Below, one piece after another: positions 19,652 to 29,869 of a stretch of 64,000 bases of DNA. This DNA comes from an uncultured Anaerolineae bacterium (GTDB taxonomy: Bacteria > Chloroflexota > Anaerolineae > Aggregatilineales > Phototrophicaceae). The stretch is from positions 248,001-312,000 of the forward strand of contig CALKJO010000003.1 of the NCBI GenBank assembly GCA_937995825.1. The letters are read 5' to 3'. Positions within the stretch are counted from its first letter, which is position 1. Each line of letters starts with the position of its first letter. The position numbers and the translations under genes were made by a program. The notes below the pieces were generated by a model. It was not told the DNA's origin and did no database searches. It saw only the letters and a program-made list of their open reading frames with translations.

Positions 19652-20335
19652 ATGATCCGAACCACCCCTCGTTACCTAGAGCGCGCACTCAGCATCGTGA
19701 TCGCGCTCTGTATCCCCCCACTGCTGGTCATGATCGGCGTCCGTCTTGCCATGACCATGTCTTTCGTCTCATTTGAGTACCATCGCCCCGATTTCCCGCC
19801 GGATTTTTACGGCTTCACCCTTGAGGATCGGCTCCGTTATGCGCCTTATGCTCTTGATTATTTGCTGAACAGTGAAGCTATCGATTTTCTTGGCGATCTG
19901 ACTTTCCCTGGCGGCGCTCCCCTCTTTAACAATCGGGAGCTTCGTCACATGCGGGACGTGAAAGTGATCACCGAATGGGCATATCGCGCCGCGCTGGGCA
20001 TAGGAATTGTGCTGATCGCGGCATCAGCCATTCTCTGGCAGCGCGGACGCTGGCACTTGCGCGCCGGGCTCCGCGCCGGCGGACTGATCACGACTGCTCT
20101 GATCGGCTTGATCATCTTACTGGCATTCTTGAGCTGGGACACATTTTTTACCGCGTTTCATGAGGCACTCTTCGAAGGGGATTCTTGGCTGTTTCTGACA
20201 TCGGACACATTGATCCGCCTTTTTCCAGAGGCATTCTGGTTTGATGCAGCAGTTTTCGTCGGTGCAGTTGCTGCTGTCAGCGCGATTGCCCTGATTGTAA
20301 TCGCGCAGCGCTGGAAGCCTGAGCGAAATATTTGA
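19652..20335 (+). CDS. DUF1461/TIGR01906 integral membrane protein (Lit-like)
   Basis: The 227-residue protein has four membrane helices and the family hallmarks RHMRDVKVI in the first outside loop and FHEALFEGDSWLF in the second. Characterised Firmicutes members of this family (Lit) move an acyl chain within lipoproteins to make the lyso form. Whether this homologue does so is inferred only from family and the conserved histidines. It directly follows the spermidine-synthase-like gene. Confidence 0.75.
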   Translation: MIRTTPRYLERALSIVIALCIPPLLVMIGVRLAMTMSFVSFEYHRPDFPPDFYGFTLEDRLRYAPYALDYLLNSEAIDFLGDLTFPGGAPLFNNRELRHMRDVKVITEWAYRAALGIGIVLIAASAILWQRGRWHLRAGLRAGGLITTALIGLIILLAFLSWDTFFTAFHEALFEGDSWLFLTSDTLIRLFPEAFWFDAAVFVGAVAAVSAIALIVIAQRWKPERNI

Positions 20336-20397
20336 CGCAGCGGTCTCATCTATCTTTAAGGCTTATCAAAAATCGGTGATGGCAGCATCGCGCGTCT

Positions 20398-20426
20398 TTG
20401 ACACCCCATACGCAGAGTGCTAACAT
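20398..20426 (+). promoter_or_regulatory. Sigma70-type promoter for yvcK
   Basis: A perfect TTGACA at 20398-20403 is followed after 17 bp by TAACAT at 20421-20426. The transcript would begin around 20433, about 23 bp before the ATG. Confidence 0.6.
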
Positions 20427-20455
20427 TGACGACTGGCAAAGGCAAGAGGCGTTGC

Positions 20456-21766
20456 ATGAATTATCCCCAGGTATTGAAAAAACTGCTCACGCCGGGGATC
20501 GGCGTTAAGCGCTGGTTGGTCTTGCTGACGGCGGGCGTCATTGCCAGTGCATTCGGGATCGCGCTTGGGCTGATTCGCATCATTCGTGTTCGTGATGGGC
20601 TGGTTGAAGCCGCAATTTCAATCACATGGCTGGAAATCAGTCTAATCACGCTGGTTGGCGCACTAACAGTGATCGCAGCACTGGTCAAATTATCCCGCAG
20701 CCTCACCGCCCCTTATCGGCGCATGATGCCAACGCCCGTCCTCGACGCCGTGCTTTCACACAGCCGCTTGAACAAAGGCATCCGCGTTGTGGCAATTGGC
20801 GGCGGAACCGGGATGCCCTCGGTTCTCAAAGGCTTAAAATCCTTCACCAGCAATATCACGGCGGTCGTAACCGTCGCAGACGATGGCGGCAGTTCGGGCA
20901 GGCTGCGCCGCGAATTCGGCGTCCTTCCACCTGGCGATCTGCGCAATAACATTGCTGCCCTGGCGGATGACGAAAGCCTGATGACGCAGCTGTTTCAATA
21001 CCGCTTCAACCGCGGCGATCTTGAAGGACATGCTTTTGGCAATTTGTTCATCACTGCGTTAGCCGGCGTCACAGGCAGTCTAGAATCGGCGCTGGTCGAA
21101 ACAGAGCGCGTGTTGAACATTCAGGGTCGCGTCCTGCCTGCGACGCTGCACGAAGTCACTTTGAGCGCGAAGATCAGGCTGCCTGACTCCAATACCATCA
21201 TTCAGGTGCAGGGTGAGTCGCAGATCAGCCAGACCGGCGGCGAGATTATCGATTTGAACATCCTCCCTGAGCGCGTTGAGGCATTCAGTGGCAGCGTGAG
21301 CGCGATCCTAGAAGCGGACATCATTACCATCGGACCCGGAAGCCTGTACACCAGCATTCTGCCAAATCTGCTGGTCAAGGGGATCGCGGATGCGCTGCGC
21401 GCAACCAACGCCTACAAAATCTACATCTGCAATATCGCGACGCAGCCGGGCGAAACGCAGGGCTATTCCGTCGCCGATCACGTCATGGCGCTTGAAAAGC
21501 ATATTGGGCGCGGCGTATTTCAGCTTGTGCTGGCAAACAACGTCTTTCCAGTCGAGAATGCTGGCAAAAACACACGCTACGTTGAGATCGTGCCGCCCTA
21601 TCATGAGATCACTCAGCGCTACGAAATCCGCTATGCCGATTTGGTCGATGTTCAGCGCCCCTGGCGGCATGACCCACACAAGCTCGCGCAAGCGATCATC
21701 GCGGCGTGCGAAGCAGAGCGCGTGTATCGCGCGCCGTCATCACTTGTGGCGCTGCTCTTGTCGTAA
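20456..21766 (+). CDS. yvcK: YvcK/CofD-like gluconeogenesis factor
   Basis: The 436-residue protein has two N-terminal membrane helices (about 18-42 and 58-82), then the YvcK domain of the CofD-like family. Signature blocks are AIGGGTGMPSVLKGLK (from about 114), TVADDGGSSGRLRREFG and GHAFGNLFITAL. YvcK proteins bind UDP-sugars and are needed for growth on gluconeogenic carbon and for cell-wall balance. The membrane anchor is an addition to the Bacillus form. The ATG is preceded by AAGAGG. It lies 74 bp upstream of gap, a fitting neighbour. Confidence 0.88.
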   Translation: MNYPQVLKKLLTPGIGVKRWLVLLTAGVIASAFGIALGLIRIIRVRDGLVEAAISITWLEISLITLVGALTVIAALVKLSRSLTAPYRRMMPTPVLDAVLSHSRLNKGIRVVAIGGGTGMPSVLKGLKSFTSNITAVVTVADDGGSSGRLRREFGVLPPGDLRNNIAALADDESLMTQLFQYRFNRGDLEGHAFGNLFITALAGVTGSLESALVETERVLNIQGRVLPATLHEVTLSAKIRLPDSNTIIQVQGESQISQTGGEIIDLNILPERVEAFSGSVSAILEADIITIGPGSLYTSILPNLLVKGIADALRATNAYKIYICNIATQPGETQGYSVADHVMALEKHIGRGVFQLVLANNVFPVENAGKNTRYVEIVPPYHEITQRYEIRYADLVDVQRPWRHDPHKLAQAIIAACEAERVYRAPSSLVALLLS

Positions 21767-21840
21767 CATCATCATTCGTTTTAAAACACGGCGCCTGCGG
21801 TTAAAATCTGGCGCTGTGACATCACAGGAGGACAGAGTTC

Positions 21841-22854
21841 ATGGCAATTCGTGTAGGCATCAACGGTTTTGGTCGAATCGGGCGGCAGGTCACGCGCGTC
21901 ATCCTCGAAAAATACAAGGATGAGATCGATCTGGTCGCATTTAACGACCTAGGCGACCTCAAGACGATGGCACACCTGTTCAAATATGACTCGACCTATG
22001 GGCGCTTCCCCGGCACGGTCGAGGTGAGGGATGACAGTCTGGTCATCAACGGCGATCAGCTTCGCGTGCTGTCGGAGAAAGACCCAGCAAAGCTGCCTTG
22101 GGGCGATCTCGGCTGCGACATCGTGATCGAAAGCACAGGTCGATTCACCAACCGTGAAGATGCCGCCAAACACTTAGAAGGCGGTGCGAAGAAAGTGATC
22201 ATCTCCGCACCGGCGAAGAACGAGGATATCACTATCGTCCTCGGCGTTAATGAAGACAAGTATGATCCGGCTGTTCATCACGTCGTCTCAAATGCCTCCT
22301 GCACAACCAACTGCCTTGCGCCGGCTGCCAAGGTCGTTCATGAGCAGTTCGGCATCGTCAATGCGCTGATGACCACCATCCACAGCTACACTAACGACCA
22401 GCAGCTTCTCGACCTGCCCCATAAAGACCTGCGCCGCGCCCGCGCCGCTGCGATCAGCATGATCCCGACCACGACCGGCGCGGCAAAAGCCGTTGCGCTT
22501 GTCATCCCCGAACTCAAGGGCAAGTTCGATGGCTTCGCTGTCCGCGTTCCGACTCCGACCGTCTCGCTGACCGACTTTGTCTGCACGCTCGAAAAACCGA
22601 CCACTACTGAAGAGCTGCGCGCCGCTTTCATCGCTGCGTCGCAGTCGCCACGCCTGAAGGGGATTCTTGGCGTTTCGGATGAGCCGCTGGTCTCGGTTGA
22701 CTTCAAGGGCGATGAGCGCTCAAGTATCATCGACTTAGAGTCGACGATGGTGATCGGCGGGACGCTGGCGAAAGTGGTGAGCTGGTACGACAACGAATGG
22801 GGCTACTCCTGCCGCACTGCCGATCTAGCGAAGCTGATGGGCGACAAGCTCTAA
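21841..22854 (+). CDS. gap: Glyceraldehyde-3-phosphate dehydrogenase
   Basis: This 337-residue NAD-dependent dehydrogenase has the Rossmann signature [13 protein letters not shown], the Asp in FNDLGDL that favours NAD over NADP, and catalytic Cys154 in SNASCTTNC. It interconverts glyceraldehyde-3-phosphate and 1,3-bisphosphoglycerate. GGAGGA ahead of the ATG is a near-perfect ribosome site, indicating high expression. It is the first gene of a gap-pgk-tpiA glycolytic operon. Confidence 0.97.
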   Translation: MAIRVGINGFGRIGRQVTRVILEKYKDEIDLVAFNDLGDLKTMAHLFKYDSTYGRFPGTVEVRDDSLVINGDQLRVLSEKDPAKLPWGDLGCDIVIESTGRFTNREDAAKHLEGGAKKVIISAPAKNEDITIVLGVNEDKYDPAVHHVVSNASCTTNCLAPAAKVVHEQFGIVNALMTTIHSYTNDQQLLDLPHKDLRRARAAAISMIPTTTGAAKAVALVIPELKGKFDGFAVRVPTPTVSLTDFVCTLEKPTTTEELRAAFIAASQSPRLKGILGVSDEPLVSVDFKGDERSSIIDLESTMVIGGTLAKVVSWYDNEWGYSCRTADLAKLMGDKL

Positions 22855-22892
22855 CGTTGGGATGCCCGCGCGTCTCAAGTAAGCCGTGTTTG

Positions 22893-22914
22893 GGGGCGTC
22901 CGATTGGGCGCCCC
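22893..22914 (+). other. Intergenic hairpin between gap and pgk
   Basis: GGGGCG at 22893-22898 pairs with CGCCCC at 22909-22914 around a 10-base loop. There is no following T-run, so it is more likely an mRNA processing or stability element within the operon than a terminator. Confidence 0.4.
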
Positions 22915-22943
22915 TGGGTCAATCAAAAACAAAGGACTCGCTC

Positions 22944-24131
22944 ATGAATAAAATGACCATTCGCGATGTCGATCTGAAGGGCAAGCGCGTGCTGGTGCGC
23001 GTCGATTTCAATGTGCCGGTTGAGAACGGCGTCATCACCGACGACACGCGCATCCGCGCCGCCGTGCCAACGCTCAAAGCGATCCTAGCGCAGCAGCCTA
23101 AGTCAGTTGTGCTGATGTCGCATTTCGGGCGTCCCAAGGGCGGACCCGACCCAAAATATTCCCTCGCCCCTGTTGCGCCCGCGCTGGCGGCGCTGTTGGG
23201 CGTAGATGTGGCGTTCGCGCCCGATGCCATCGGTGAAGCTGCCGATCTGGCGCTCGCCAATCTGCCTGAAGGCGGCGTGCTGCTGCTCGAAAACACCCGT
23301 TTTCACGCGGGTGAAGAGAAGAACGATCCTGTTCTAGCGGAACAGCTTGCCAAACATGGGGACATCTTCGTCAACGATGCCTTTGGATCGGCGCACCGTG
23401 CGCACTCCTCAACCGTGGGTGTCACGCAGTTCCTGCCATCGGTCTCCGGTCTGCTGATGGAAAAAGAATTGGAATACTTATCGACCGCGCTGGAAAATCC
23501 AAAGCGCCCGTTTGTCGCCATTCTCGGCGGCGCCAAAGTCTCTGACAAGATCGCGGTCATCGAGTCGCTGCTCGGAAAATGCGACCTGCTGCTGATCGGC
23601 GGCGGCATGGCGAACACCTTCTTTAAAGCGCAGGGACATGCGCTCGGCAGTTCCTTGGTGGAGGACACAGCGCTGGACACGGCGCGCAGCCTAATGGAGC
23701 GCGCAGCCGGCAAGCTGATCCTGCCAATCGATGCCGTGATCGGCGACCAATTTGACGATGACTCACAGACGCAGACAATTCAGATCGCGGATGGCGTGCC
23801 AGATGGCTGGGCAATCTACGATATCGGGGCAGCGACGGTCGCGCTGTTCGCACAAAAGCTCAGCGATGCTCAAACCATCGTCTGGAACGGACCTATGGGT
23901 GTGTTTGAGAAAAAGCCCTTTGCCGCTGGCACAACTGCCGTTGCGCATCTGCTGGCGGAGCGCACGCGCGCCGGCGCGATCACCATCATCGGCGGCGGCG
24001 ACTCAGCAGCGGCGGTCGAAAACGCGGGTGTCGCCGATCAGATCACCCATATCTCGACCGGCGGCGGCGCGAGCCTCGAAATGCTCGAAGGGAAAGTGCT
24101 TCCCGGTGTGGCGGCGCTGAAAGACCGCTAA
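22944..24131 (+). CDS. pgk: Phosphoglycerate kinase
   Basis: This 395-residue glycolytic kinase transfers phosphate between 1,3-bisphosphoglycerate and ADP. The N-terminal substrate signature [14 protein letters not shown], the [11 protein letters not shown] block, the [12 protein letters not shown] region and the C-terminal GGGDSAAAV nucleotide loop are present. The ATG at 22944 (AAAGGA upstream) gives the family length; the frame continues 5' into the gap coding region without a plausible start. Confidence 0.97.
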   Translation: MNKMTIRDVDLKGKRVLVRVDFNVPVENGVITDDTRIRAAVPTLKAILAQQPKSVVLMSHFGRPKGGPDPKYSLAPVAPALAALLGVDVAFAPDAIGEAADLALANLPEGGVLLLENTRFHAGEEKNDPVLAEQLAKHGDIFVNDAFGSAHRAHSSTVGVTQFLPSVSGLLMEKELEYLSTALENPKRPFVAILGGAKVSDKIAVIESLLGKCDLLLIGGGMANTFFKAQGHALGSSLVEDTALDTARSLMERAAGKLILPIDAVIGDQFDDDSQTQTIQIADGVPDGWAIYDIGAATVALFAQKLSDAQTIVWNGPMGVFEKKPFAAGTTAVAHLLAERTRAGAITIIGGGDSAAAVENAGVADQITHISTGGGASLEMLEGKVLPGVAALKDR

Positions 24132-24162
24132 TCCTCACTACTTCTCACATAAAGGATACTCT

Positions 24163-24933
24163 ATGCGTCAGCCGATCATCGCCGGCAACTGGAAAATGAA
24201 TAAGACCCTGACTGAGTCAGTGGAGTTTGTCAACGCGCTTGCGCCGCGTATCGCGCCGTTTTCGGGCGTCGAGCGTGTGGTCTGCCCAACTTTCATTGCT
24301 CTCCCCGCTGTCGCGGATGCGCTGCGAGGAACAGACATCAAAGTCGGCGCGCAGGATGTGCATTGGCAGGAAAAAGGGGCGTATACGTCCGAAATCGCGC
24401 CGAACATGCTGCAAGGGCTGGCGGAGTATGTCATCATCGGTCACTCGGAAGTGCGCGCCTATCTCAACGAAACCGATGAGCGCGTCAATCTGAAAACCAA
24501 AGCTGCGCTCAAGGCGGGCCTCAAGCCGATTATCGCAGTGGGTGAAAGCGACACACAGCGCGAAGCTGGCGAGACGGAAACAGTCGTAACACGGCAGATT
24601 CGCGCCGCGCTGGACGGTATCAGCGCAGAGGATATGGCGCAAATCGTGATCGCCTACGAACCGATCTGGGCAATCGGCACAGGCAAGAATGCTACCGGAG
24701 AAACTGCCAATGAGGTGATCGGCGGCATGATCCGCCCGACGCTGGCGGCGCTTTACGGCGATCAGGTCGCCAGTGCGACACGCATCCAGTATGGCGGCAG
24801 TGTCAACGCGGACAACATGGCGGAATACATGACATTGCCAGATATTGACGGCGCGCTGGTGGGCGGGGCGTCGCTCAGGCTGGATGATTTTACAAAGCTG
24901 ATTGAGATCGCCGCGCAAGTGAAAGGCGTCTAG
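24163..24933 (+). CDS. tpiA: Triosephosphate isomerase
   Basis: This 256-residue TIM-barrel enzyme interconverts dihydroxyacetone phosphate and glyceraldehyde-3-phosphate. The catalytic residues are in AGNWKMN (Lys11), IIGHSE (His) and AYEPIWAIGTG (Glu), and the phosphate loop GGSVN is intact. AAAGGA precedes the ATG. It closes the glycolytic trio begun by gap. Confidence 0.97.
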   Translation: MRQPIIAGNWKMNKTLTESVEFVNALAPRIAPFSGVERVVCPTFIALPAVADALRGTDIKVGAQDVHWQEKGAYTSEIAPNMLQGLAEYVIIGHSEVRAYLNETDERVNLKTKAALKAGLKPIIAVGESDTQREAGETETVVTRQIRAALDGISAEDMAQIVIAYEPIWAIGTGKNATGETANEVIGGMIRPTLAALYGDQVASATRIQYGGSVNADNMAEYMTLPDIDGALVGGASLRLDDFTKLIEIAAQVKGV

Positions 24934-24965
24934 CGCTGTCCGTCGTCGATCTGCTCACCCCGTGG

Positions 24966-25925
24966 GTGCTGGTGATCGGGCTGCTCTATCCGATGCGGCG
25001 GTTGGAGCGCTGGCTGCACCAGCACCTCTTCAAGGTCGGTTGGCTGTTCACGAAGAATCTGCGCCAAACGACGATTCTGTATTACTGCCTGTTTCTGCCG
25101 GGCGTTGTATTGTATGAGTTCGTGTACTGGCTGGTGGCAGGGCTACTGAACGTGCGCGCGGAGGCGACCTTCGCCTGGCCCGAAACGCAGGAAAGCGCCG
25201 AACTTAAGCTGAATTTCGTCAAGCTGGGCAAAAATGTCGGTCAGGTCAAACTCGCTGTGATCAGCCTGTCGCCGCTCCTGGTCGGCATCATTATCATTAC
25301 TCTGATCGCCAACAATATCCTGAACGTGCCGGAGTTTCTAGAGATTTTCCAGCCAGACCGTATCAGCGGTGAGATGAACGCGGGAGCGGCTTTGAACGCG
25401 GCAGCCGCCAAATTATTTGCGATCCCGGATTTATGGCTGTGGTTTTACCTGATCTTCACGATCGCCAACACGATGACGCCCGAACCGAAATCACTTAAGG
25501 GCTGGCGTCCTATATTGATTGCTGCGGCTGGCGTCGTCGTCTTGCTCTACGCGCTCGGCGTGGGGGAGGCTATCCTGATTGCACTGCTCAGCGGATCGCT
25601 GGCGCAAGTTTCAGGCGTGCTGGGATTGACTTTCGGCGTCATCATCGCAGTTGATTTATTCATGATCGGTGTTCTAGGCAGTATCGAAGCGGTGATCGAG
25701 CGCTTCAGCGGCGACTCCGCAACCTTCCAAAACGGCAAGCTGGTTGCGATGCGCCGCGCAGAGATCATCAGGCAGAAGCAGCAGCAGCGCGAAAAGCAAG
25801 AAAAAACCGCGCGACGCGCTCCAGCCAACAGCATCTATGACCTACCGCTGCCTATCCCTGGCGCGCCATCAGGCAAAAGCCCAACCACTTACGGGACATC
25901 GCCCGCCGAAGCTGAGTCAGCTTGA
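24966..25925 (+). CDS. Multi-pass membrane protein of unknown function
   Basis: The 319-residue protein has five or six membrane helices and a basic, Gln-rich cytoplasmic tail (about 260-319). The start is uncertain. GTG at 24966 is the first conventional start codon, but the only ribosome-site-like sequence, AAAGG at 24922-24926, is spaced for a CTG at 24936 that would add ten hydrophobic residues. The gene follows tpiA by about 30 bp and overlaps the convergent glycosyl-phosphate transferase gene by 37 bp. No motif gives a function. Confidence 0.65.
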   Translation: MLVIGLLYPMRRLERWLHQHLFKVGWLFTKNLRQTTILYYCLFLPGVVLYEFVYWLVAGLLNVRAEATFAWPETQESAELKLNFVKLGKNVGQVKLAVISLSPLLVGIIIITLIANNILNVPEFLEIFQPDRISGEMNAGAALNAAAAKLFAIPDLWLWFYLIFTIANTMTPEPKSLKGWRPILIAAAGVVVLLYALGVGEAILIALLSGSLAQVSGVLGLTFGVIIAVDLFMIGVLGSIEAVIERFSGDSATFQNGKLVAMRRAEIIRQKQQQREKQEKTARRAPANSIYDLPLPIPGAPSGKSPTTYGTSPAEAESA

Positions 25926-26998
25926 TGATGCGCACTTCCCATGCGCCCGATCAGGACGAATCCAACCACGATCAGCCCCATCATCACTCCGAGCGCGATG
26001 AATTTGAACAACTGGCTGGTGGTGATCAGAGTGAGCGTACCAAACAGTGAACAGAACGCATAATACCCAAGCACGATCTGCCGCTGCGAGAAACCTAAAT
26101 CGAGCAAGCGAAAATGCAGATGACCGCGATCCCCTTCAAACGGGCTGCGTCCATGTCGAAGGCGGTTGACCACCTGCCAGCCGACATCCAACAGCGGCAG
26201 CCCCATGACAAGTAAAATCGTTGCCATCTTCGCGCCGCCGATGATGCTGAGTGAGCCAAGCAGATAACCCAGCAGCAGCGCGCCGCCGCCCATGAAAATC
26301 CGCGCCGGATAAAAGTTATAGAGCAGAAAACCTGCCGCCGTCCCGATCAGGGCTAAATGCAGCAGGCTGACGCTCACCTGCGCCGGCTCAACGCGAAAAG
26401 CGCTGTTGATGAACAGCATCAATCCAGCGATCAGCGTGACCCCCGCTGCCAGCCCATCCAGTCCATCCAGAAAATTCATTGTGTTCATCATGCCGACCAG
26501 CCAGAAATAGCTGATCGTCACCGTGACGATGTATGGAAATGAGTCGGTCTGCGCGCCGGTCAAGGGGTTGTTGAAATACTCGATGAAAATCTGAAAAGCA
26601 ATGGCACACGCCGCAGCAATCGACTGACCGATATACTGTGGAAGCGAACTGAAGGTGAAAATGTCATCGAGCAGTCCAACAATGAAGATAACCAACGTGC
26701 CAAGCATCAACCCAATGAAGCGCATCAGTTCGTTCGGGTCAAGGCGTGGGACGGGGAGTACTTGCGCTGCCAGCGCTGCTACAGCGAAGCCGCCGAACAG
26801 CGCCATGCCACCCAGCTTGGACACACGTCGGGCATCGCCCTCGGTCTGATGACGCCCGCCCAATTTCGCTGTCACGCCGAAACGCTGTCCCAGCTGCTGT
26901 GCGACTGGGATCAGCAGCAGCGTGATCACAAACGCCGCCAGAAAGACAATGCCATACGCGATCAGTGGACTATGTTCCAAACTGGCGATCTCCAGCAT
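25889..26998 (-). CDS. WecA/MraY-family glycosyl-1-phosphate transferase
   Basis: The protein has about 369 residues and about ten membrane helices. It belongs to the polyprenyl-phosphate N-acetylhexosamine-1-phosphate transferases that start cell-envelope glycan synthesis. Motifs are the RRVSKLGGMA loop, the Asp pair GLLDDIFTF, NTMNFLDGLDGL and the cytosolic GDRGHLHFRLLD. The last resembles WecA/TagO rather than MraY. ATG at 26998 is used, but a TTG at 26980 has a better spaced GGAG (nine bases). It overlaps the end of upp by up to 29 bp and is probably coupled to it. Confidence 0.88.
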   Translation of the reverse strand: MLEIASLEHSPLIAYGIVFLAAFVITLLLIPVAQQLGQRFGVTAKLGGRHQTEGDARRVSKLGGMALFGGFAVAALAAQVLPVPRLDPNELMRFIGLMLGTLVIFIVGLLDDIFTFSSLPQYIGQSIAAACAIAFQIFIEYFNNPLTGAQTDSFPYIVTVTISYFWLVGMMNTMNFLDGLDGLAAGVTLIAGLMLFINSAFRVEPAQVSVSLLHLALIGTAAGFLLYNFYPARIFMGGGALLLGYLLGSLSIIGGAKMATILLVMGLPLLDVGWQVVNRLRHGRSPFEGDRGHLHFRLLDLGFSQRQIVLGYYAFCSLFGTLTLITTSQLFKFIALGVMMGLIVVGFVLIGRMGSAHHQADSASAGDVP

Positions 26999-27593
26999 CT
27001 CCAAGACCAGGGATGATGAAGCCGACCTCGTTGAGCCGTTCGTCCAACTCGGCGACATAGATCGGTACGTCAGGATGCGCTGTGCTGAGCCGCTCCACGC
27101 CTTCCGGCGCGGCGATCAGCCCCATGTACTTGATGCGCGGCACATGGGCTTTTTTCAGAATATCGACTGTCGCCACTGCTGACCCTCCAGTCGCCAGCAT
27201 GGGGTCAAGGATCAAGCAGATTTGTACGCTGGTGTTCTCCGGCAGGCGATTGTAATACTGCACCGGACGCAGCGTGTGTTCATCTCGATACATCCCGATA
27301 TGCCAAACCTGCACTGACGGAAGGAGCTGAAGCACCCCCTCGACCATGCCCAAGCCCGCCCGCAGTATCGGGACTAAACCGATAATCTCAGCGGCTTTGT
27401 ACCCCTGCGCCTCTCCCATCGGCGTCTGCACCGTTTTCGGCGACAACTGTAAATCCAGCGTCGCTTCATAGCAGATCAGCATTGCCAGCTCACGCATCAG
27501 CTCGCGAAAGCTGCGAAAATCGGTGTTCTTATCCCGTAGCGCAGTCAGCTTATGTTTGACCAGCGGGTGTTTTGAAATGTGCAGCTGTGCCAT
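26970..27593 (-). CDS. upp: Uracil phosphoribosyltransferase
   Basis: This 207-residue enzyme salvages uracil to UMP using PRPP. The PRPP-binding motif [13 protein letters not shown] and the C-terminal uracil-binding [13 protein letters not shown] are intact. The length is typical. It is divergent from ruvB and lies upstream of the glycosyl-1-phosphate transferase gene, which it overlaps. Confidence 0.96.
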   Translation of the reverse strand: MAQLHISKHPLVKHKLTALRDKNTDFRSFRELMRELAMLICYEATLDLQLSPKTVQTPMGEAQGYKAAEIIGLVPILRAGLGMVEGVLQLLPSVQVWHIGMYRDEHTLRPVQYYNRLPENTSVQICLILDPMLATGGSAVATVDILKKAHVPRIKYMGLIAAPEGVERLSTAHPDVPIYVAELDERLNEVGFIIPGLGDAGDRQFGT

Positions 27594-27669
27594 GTGCGCT
27601 CCCCATTATATGCCAGGACGCCTCCGATTCTACGCCCCGCCTTTGCCGCTGTCAAAAGCCACGCCAGGC

Positions 27670-27698
27670 TTGAAGCGCCCTCACAGTCGTTTTATACT
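27670..27698 (+). promoter_or_regulatory. Sigma70-type promoter for ruvB-queA
   Basis: TTGAAG at 27670-27675 and TATACT at 27693-27698 are 17 bp apart, ending about 35 bp before the ruvB ATG. It lies in the divergent gap between upp and ruvB. Confidence 0.6.
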
Positions 27699-27732
27699 TA
27701 AATCATGGAACATTTATTCATGGGAGCGCAGC

Positions 27733-28758
27733 ATGTCGGGAGATGAACGCATCGTCAGCGGTAAACTGCGCCGCGACGACCGCGACAACGTGGCGCTGCG
27801 TCCGAAGCTGCTCAGAGATATTGTCGGTCAGGATCGCGTCCGCGAAAATTTGCAGATCATCGTCGATGCGGCTAAAGCGCGCAATGAGCCGGTCGATCAC
27901 CTGCTTTTTTACGGTCCGCCTGGACTGGGCAAAACGTCGCTGGCACATGTCATTGCCAATGAAATGAACGCCAACATTCGCATCACAGCGGGTCCGTCCA
28001 TTGAGCGCGCTGGCGACCTGGCGGCTATCCTAACGCATATGAAGCAGAACGATATCTTGTTCATCGATGAAATTCATCGTCTGGGGCGCGCCGTCGAGGA
28101 GATTCTCTACCCAGCGATGGAGGACTTTGCGCTTGACATCGTCATCGGCAAGGGACCCGCCGCTAAAAATGTCCGTCTCAATCTGCCGCGCTTCACCGTT
28201 GTCGGCGCGACCACACAGCTTGCCTTACTGGCGGGTCCGTTGCGCGACCGCTTCGGCGCGCGCTTCCGTTTGGATTTCTACGATCAGGCTGCGCTGGAGT
28301 TCATCCTCAACCGCGCCGCGACGATGATGAACGTCGAAGCACGTCCGGAAGGAATCGCCGAGATTGCACGCCGTTCGCGCGGCACGCCCCGCATCGCCTT
28401 ACGGCTTCTGCGGCGCGTCCGTGACTATGCGCAAACGCGCGCAGGCGGCGTGATCACCGGTTCGGTGGCTGGCGAAGCGCTCAACCTGATGGACATCGAT
28501 TATCTGGGACTGGACGACATCGACCGGCGCATTTTGAAAACGATCATCGAAAAGTATAACGGCGGTCCGGTCGGACTGCCGACGATTGCCGCGTCGATCA
28601 GCGAGGACACCTCGACTATTGAAGATGTCTACGAGCCATATCTGATGCAGCTTGGCTTTCTCAAGCGTACGCCGCGCGGGCGTGAAGCGACCACACTCGC
28701 CTACGACCACCTCGGCATTGTCGATCCGCGCACTCCGGAGCAAAAATCCCTGCTATGA
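27733..28758 (+). CDS. ruvB: Holliday junction branch migration helicase RuvB
   Basis: This 341-residue AAA+ motor drives branch migration with RuvA. It shows [15 protein letters not shown], Walker A GPPGLGKT, Walker [10 protein letters not shown], sensor 1 [10 protein letters not shown] and the arginine finger region [16 protein letters not shown], then the winged-helix domain ending RTPRGREAT. The ATG at 27733 has GGGAG seven bases upstream. ruvA and ruvC are about 23 kb away. It overlaps queA by ATGA, a pairing common in bacteria. Confidence 0.97.
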   Translation: MSGDERIVSGKLRRDDRDNVALRPKLLRDIVGQDRVRENLQIIVDAAKARNEPVDHLLFYGPPGLGKTSLAHVIANEMNANIRITAGPSIERAGDLAAILTHMKQNDILFIDEIHRLGRAVEEILYPAMEDFALDIVIGKGPAAKNVRLNLPRFTVVGATTQLALLAGPLRDRFGARFRLDFYDQAALEFILNRAATMMNVEARPEGIAEIARRSRGTPRIALRLLRRVRDYAQTRAGGVITGSVAGEALNLMDIDYLGLDDIDRRILKTIIEKYNGGPVGLPTIAASISEDTSTIEDVYEPYLMQLGFLKRTPRGREATTLAYDHLGIVDPRTPEQKSLL

Positions 28759-29822
28759 ACGTCTCCGATTTCGATTACGAGCTGCCCGACTCTTTCATCG
28801 CGCAGACTCCCGTTGAACCCCGCGACTCATCGCGGTTGATGATCGTCTCGCGGAGTTCGGAGACGGTCGAACATCGCATCTTTCGCGAAATCACCAACTA
28901 TATCCGTCCTACCGATGTGCTGGTGCTAAATGACACCAAAGTGATACCGGCGCGGCTGCGCAGTGTCAAAGCGGACACGGGCGGCACGGTCGAACTGCTG
29001 CTGCTGCGCAGACTGGACGAACTGACCTGGCGCGCCCTGGTCGGAGGAAAGCGAGTCACGGTCGGGCGTCTCCTGAAGTTCGGGGACACTGGTCTGCGAG
29101 CGGAAGTGATTGAGGAAGGCGACGAATCTGAGCGCGTGATTCGCTTCAATCAGCCGCTCGATCACACCCTCGAACAGCTCGGTGAAATGCCGCTCCCGCC
29201 GTATATTCACACGCCAGCCGCCGATCCAAAACGCTACCAGACCGTCTACAGCCGCGATCCAGGGTCAGCCGCCGCGCCGACCGCCGGACTGCACTTCACG
29301 CCGGAGCTGCTGCTCGAGCTGAGAAATCGCGGCGTGCGCTTCGCTTACTGCACGCTGCATATCGGGCTGGGGACATTTCAGCCCGTCCGCGCTGAACGAG
29401 TCGAAAACCACCGTATGCATCATGAATGGGCGACGCTCAACGCCGAGAACGCCAAGCTCATCAATGAAACCAAACTGGCAGGCGGACGGGTGATCGCGGT
29501 CGGCACCACCGCCGCGCGCACGCTTGAAACCGCCGCAGTCCTGAGCGAAGGCGGCGATCCGGCGTATCCACAGGAGTCAAATGCATGTCCATGGCGTCCG
29601 GTGATCGCGTTTGAACGGGACACAAACTTGTTCATCTACCCCGGCTATCGCTGGCGCGTCGTTGATGGGCTGATCACTAATTTTCATCTGCCTAAATCTA
29701 CCCTGCTGATGATGGTGAGCAGTTTTGTCGGGCGGGAACGCATTCTGTCCGCCTATGAGACGGCAAAAGCCGAAGGGTATCGTTTCTTCTCATTCGGTGA
29801 TGCGATGTTCCTGGCGGAATGA
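28755..29822 (+). CDS. queA: S-adenosylmethionine:tRNA ribosyltransferase-isomerase
   Basis: This 355-residue enzyme adds the epoxycyclopentanediol ring from SAM to preQ1 in tRNA, making epoxyqueuosine. Family blocks are [47 protein letters not shown] and the C-terminal [17 protein letters not shown]. The protein is full length and starts inside the ruvB stop (ATGA). No other queuosine gene is in the window. Confidence 0.96.
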   Translation: MNVSDFDYELPDSFIAQTPVEPRDSSRLMIVSRSSETVEHRIFREITNYIRPTDVLVLNDTKVIPARLRSVKADTGGTVELLLLRRLDELTWRALVGGKRVTVGRLLKFGDTGLRAEVIEEGDESERVIRFNQPLDHTLEQLGEMPLPPYIHTPAADPKRYQTVYSRDPGSAAAPTAGLHFTPELLLELRNRGVRFAYCTLHIGLGTFQPVRAERVENHRMHHEWATLNAENAKLINETKLAGGRVIAVGTTAARTLETAAVLSEGGDPAYPQESNACPWRPVIAFERDTNLFIYPGYRWRVVDGLITNFHLPKSTLLMMVSSFVGRERILSAYETAKAEGYRFFSFGDAMFLAE

Positions 29823-29834
29823 GCAAAGTGTGGA

Positions 29835-29863
29835 TTGATTCCTGAGGCAAGAAATCTTACAAT
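29835..29863 (+). promoter_or_regulatory. Sigma70-type promoter for rplU-rpmA
   Basis: TTGATT at 29835-29840 and TACAAT at 29858-29863 are 17 bp apart. The transcript would start near 29870, leaving a leader of about 90 bases before rplU. Confidence 0.6.
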
Positions 29864-29869
29864 TCTCAC

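Noticed and set aside
22893..22914. Intrinsic terminator between gap and pgk
   Set aside because: The stem is good but no T-run follows, and pgk has no evident promoter of its own, so it is listed as an operon-internal hairpin instead.
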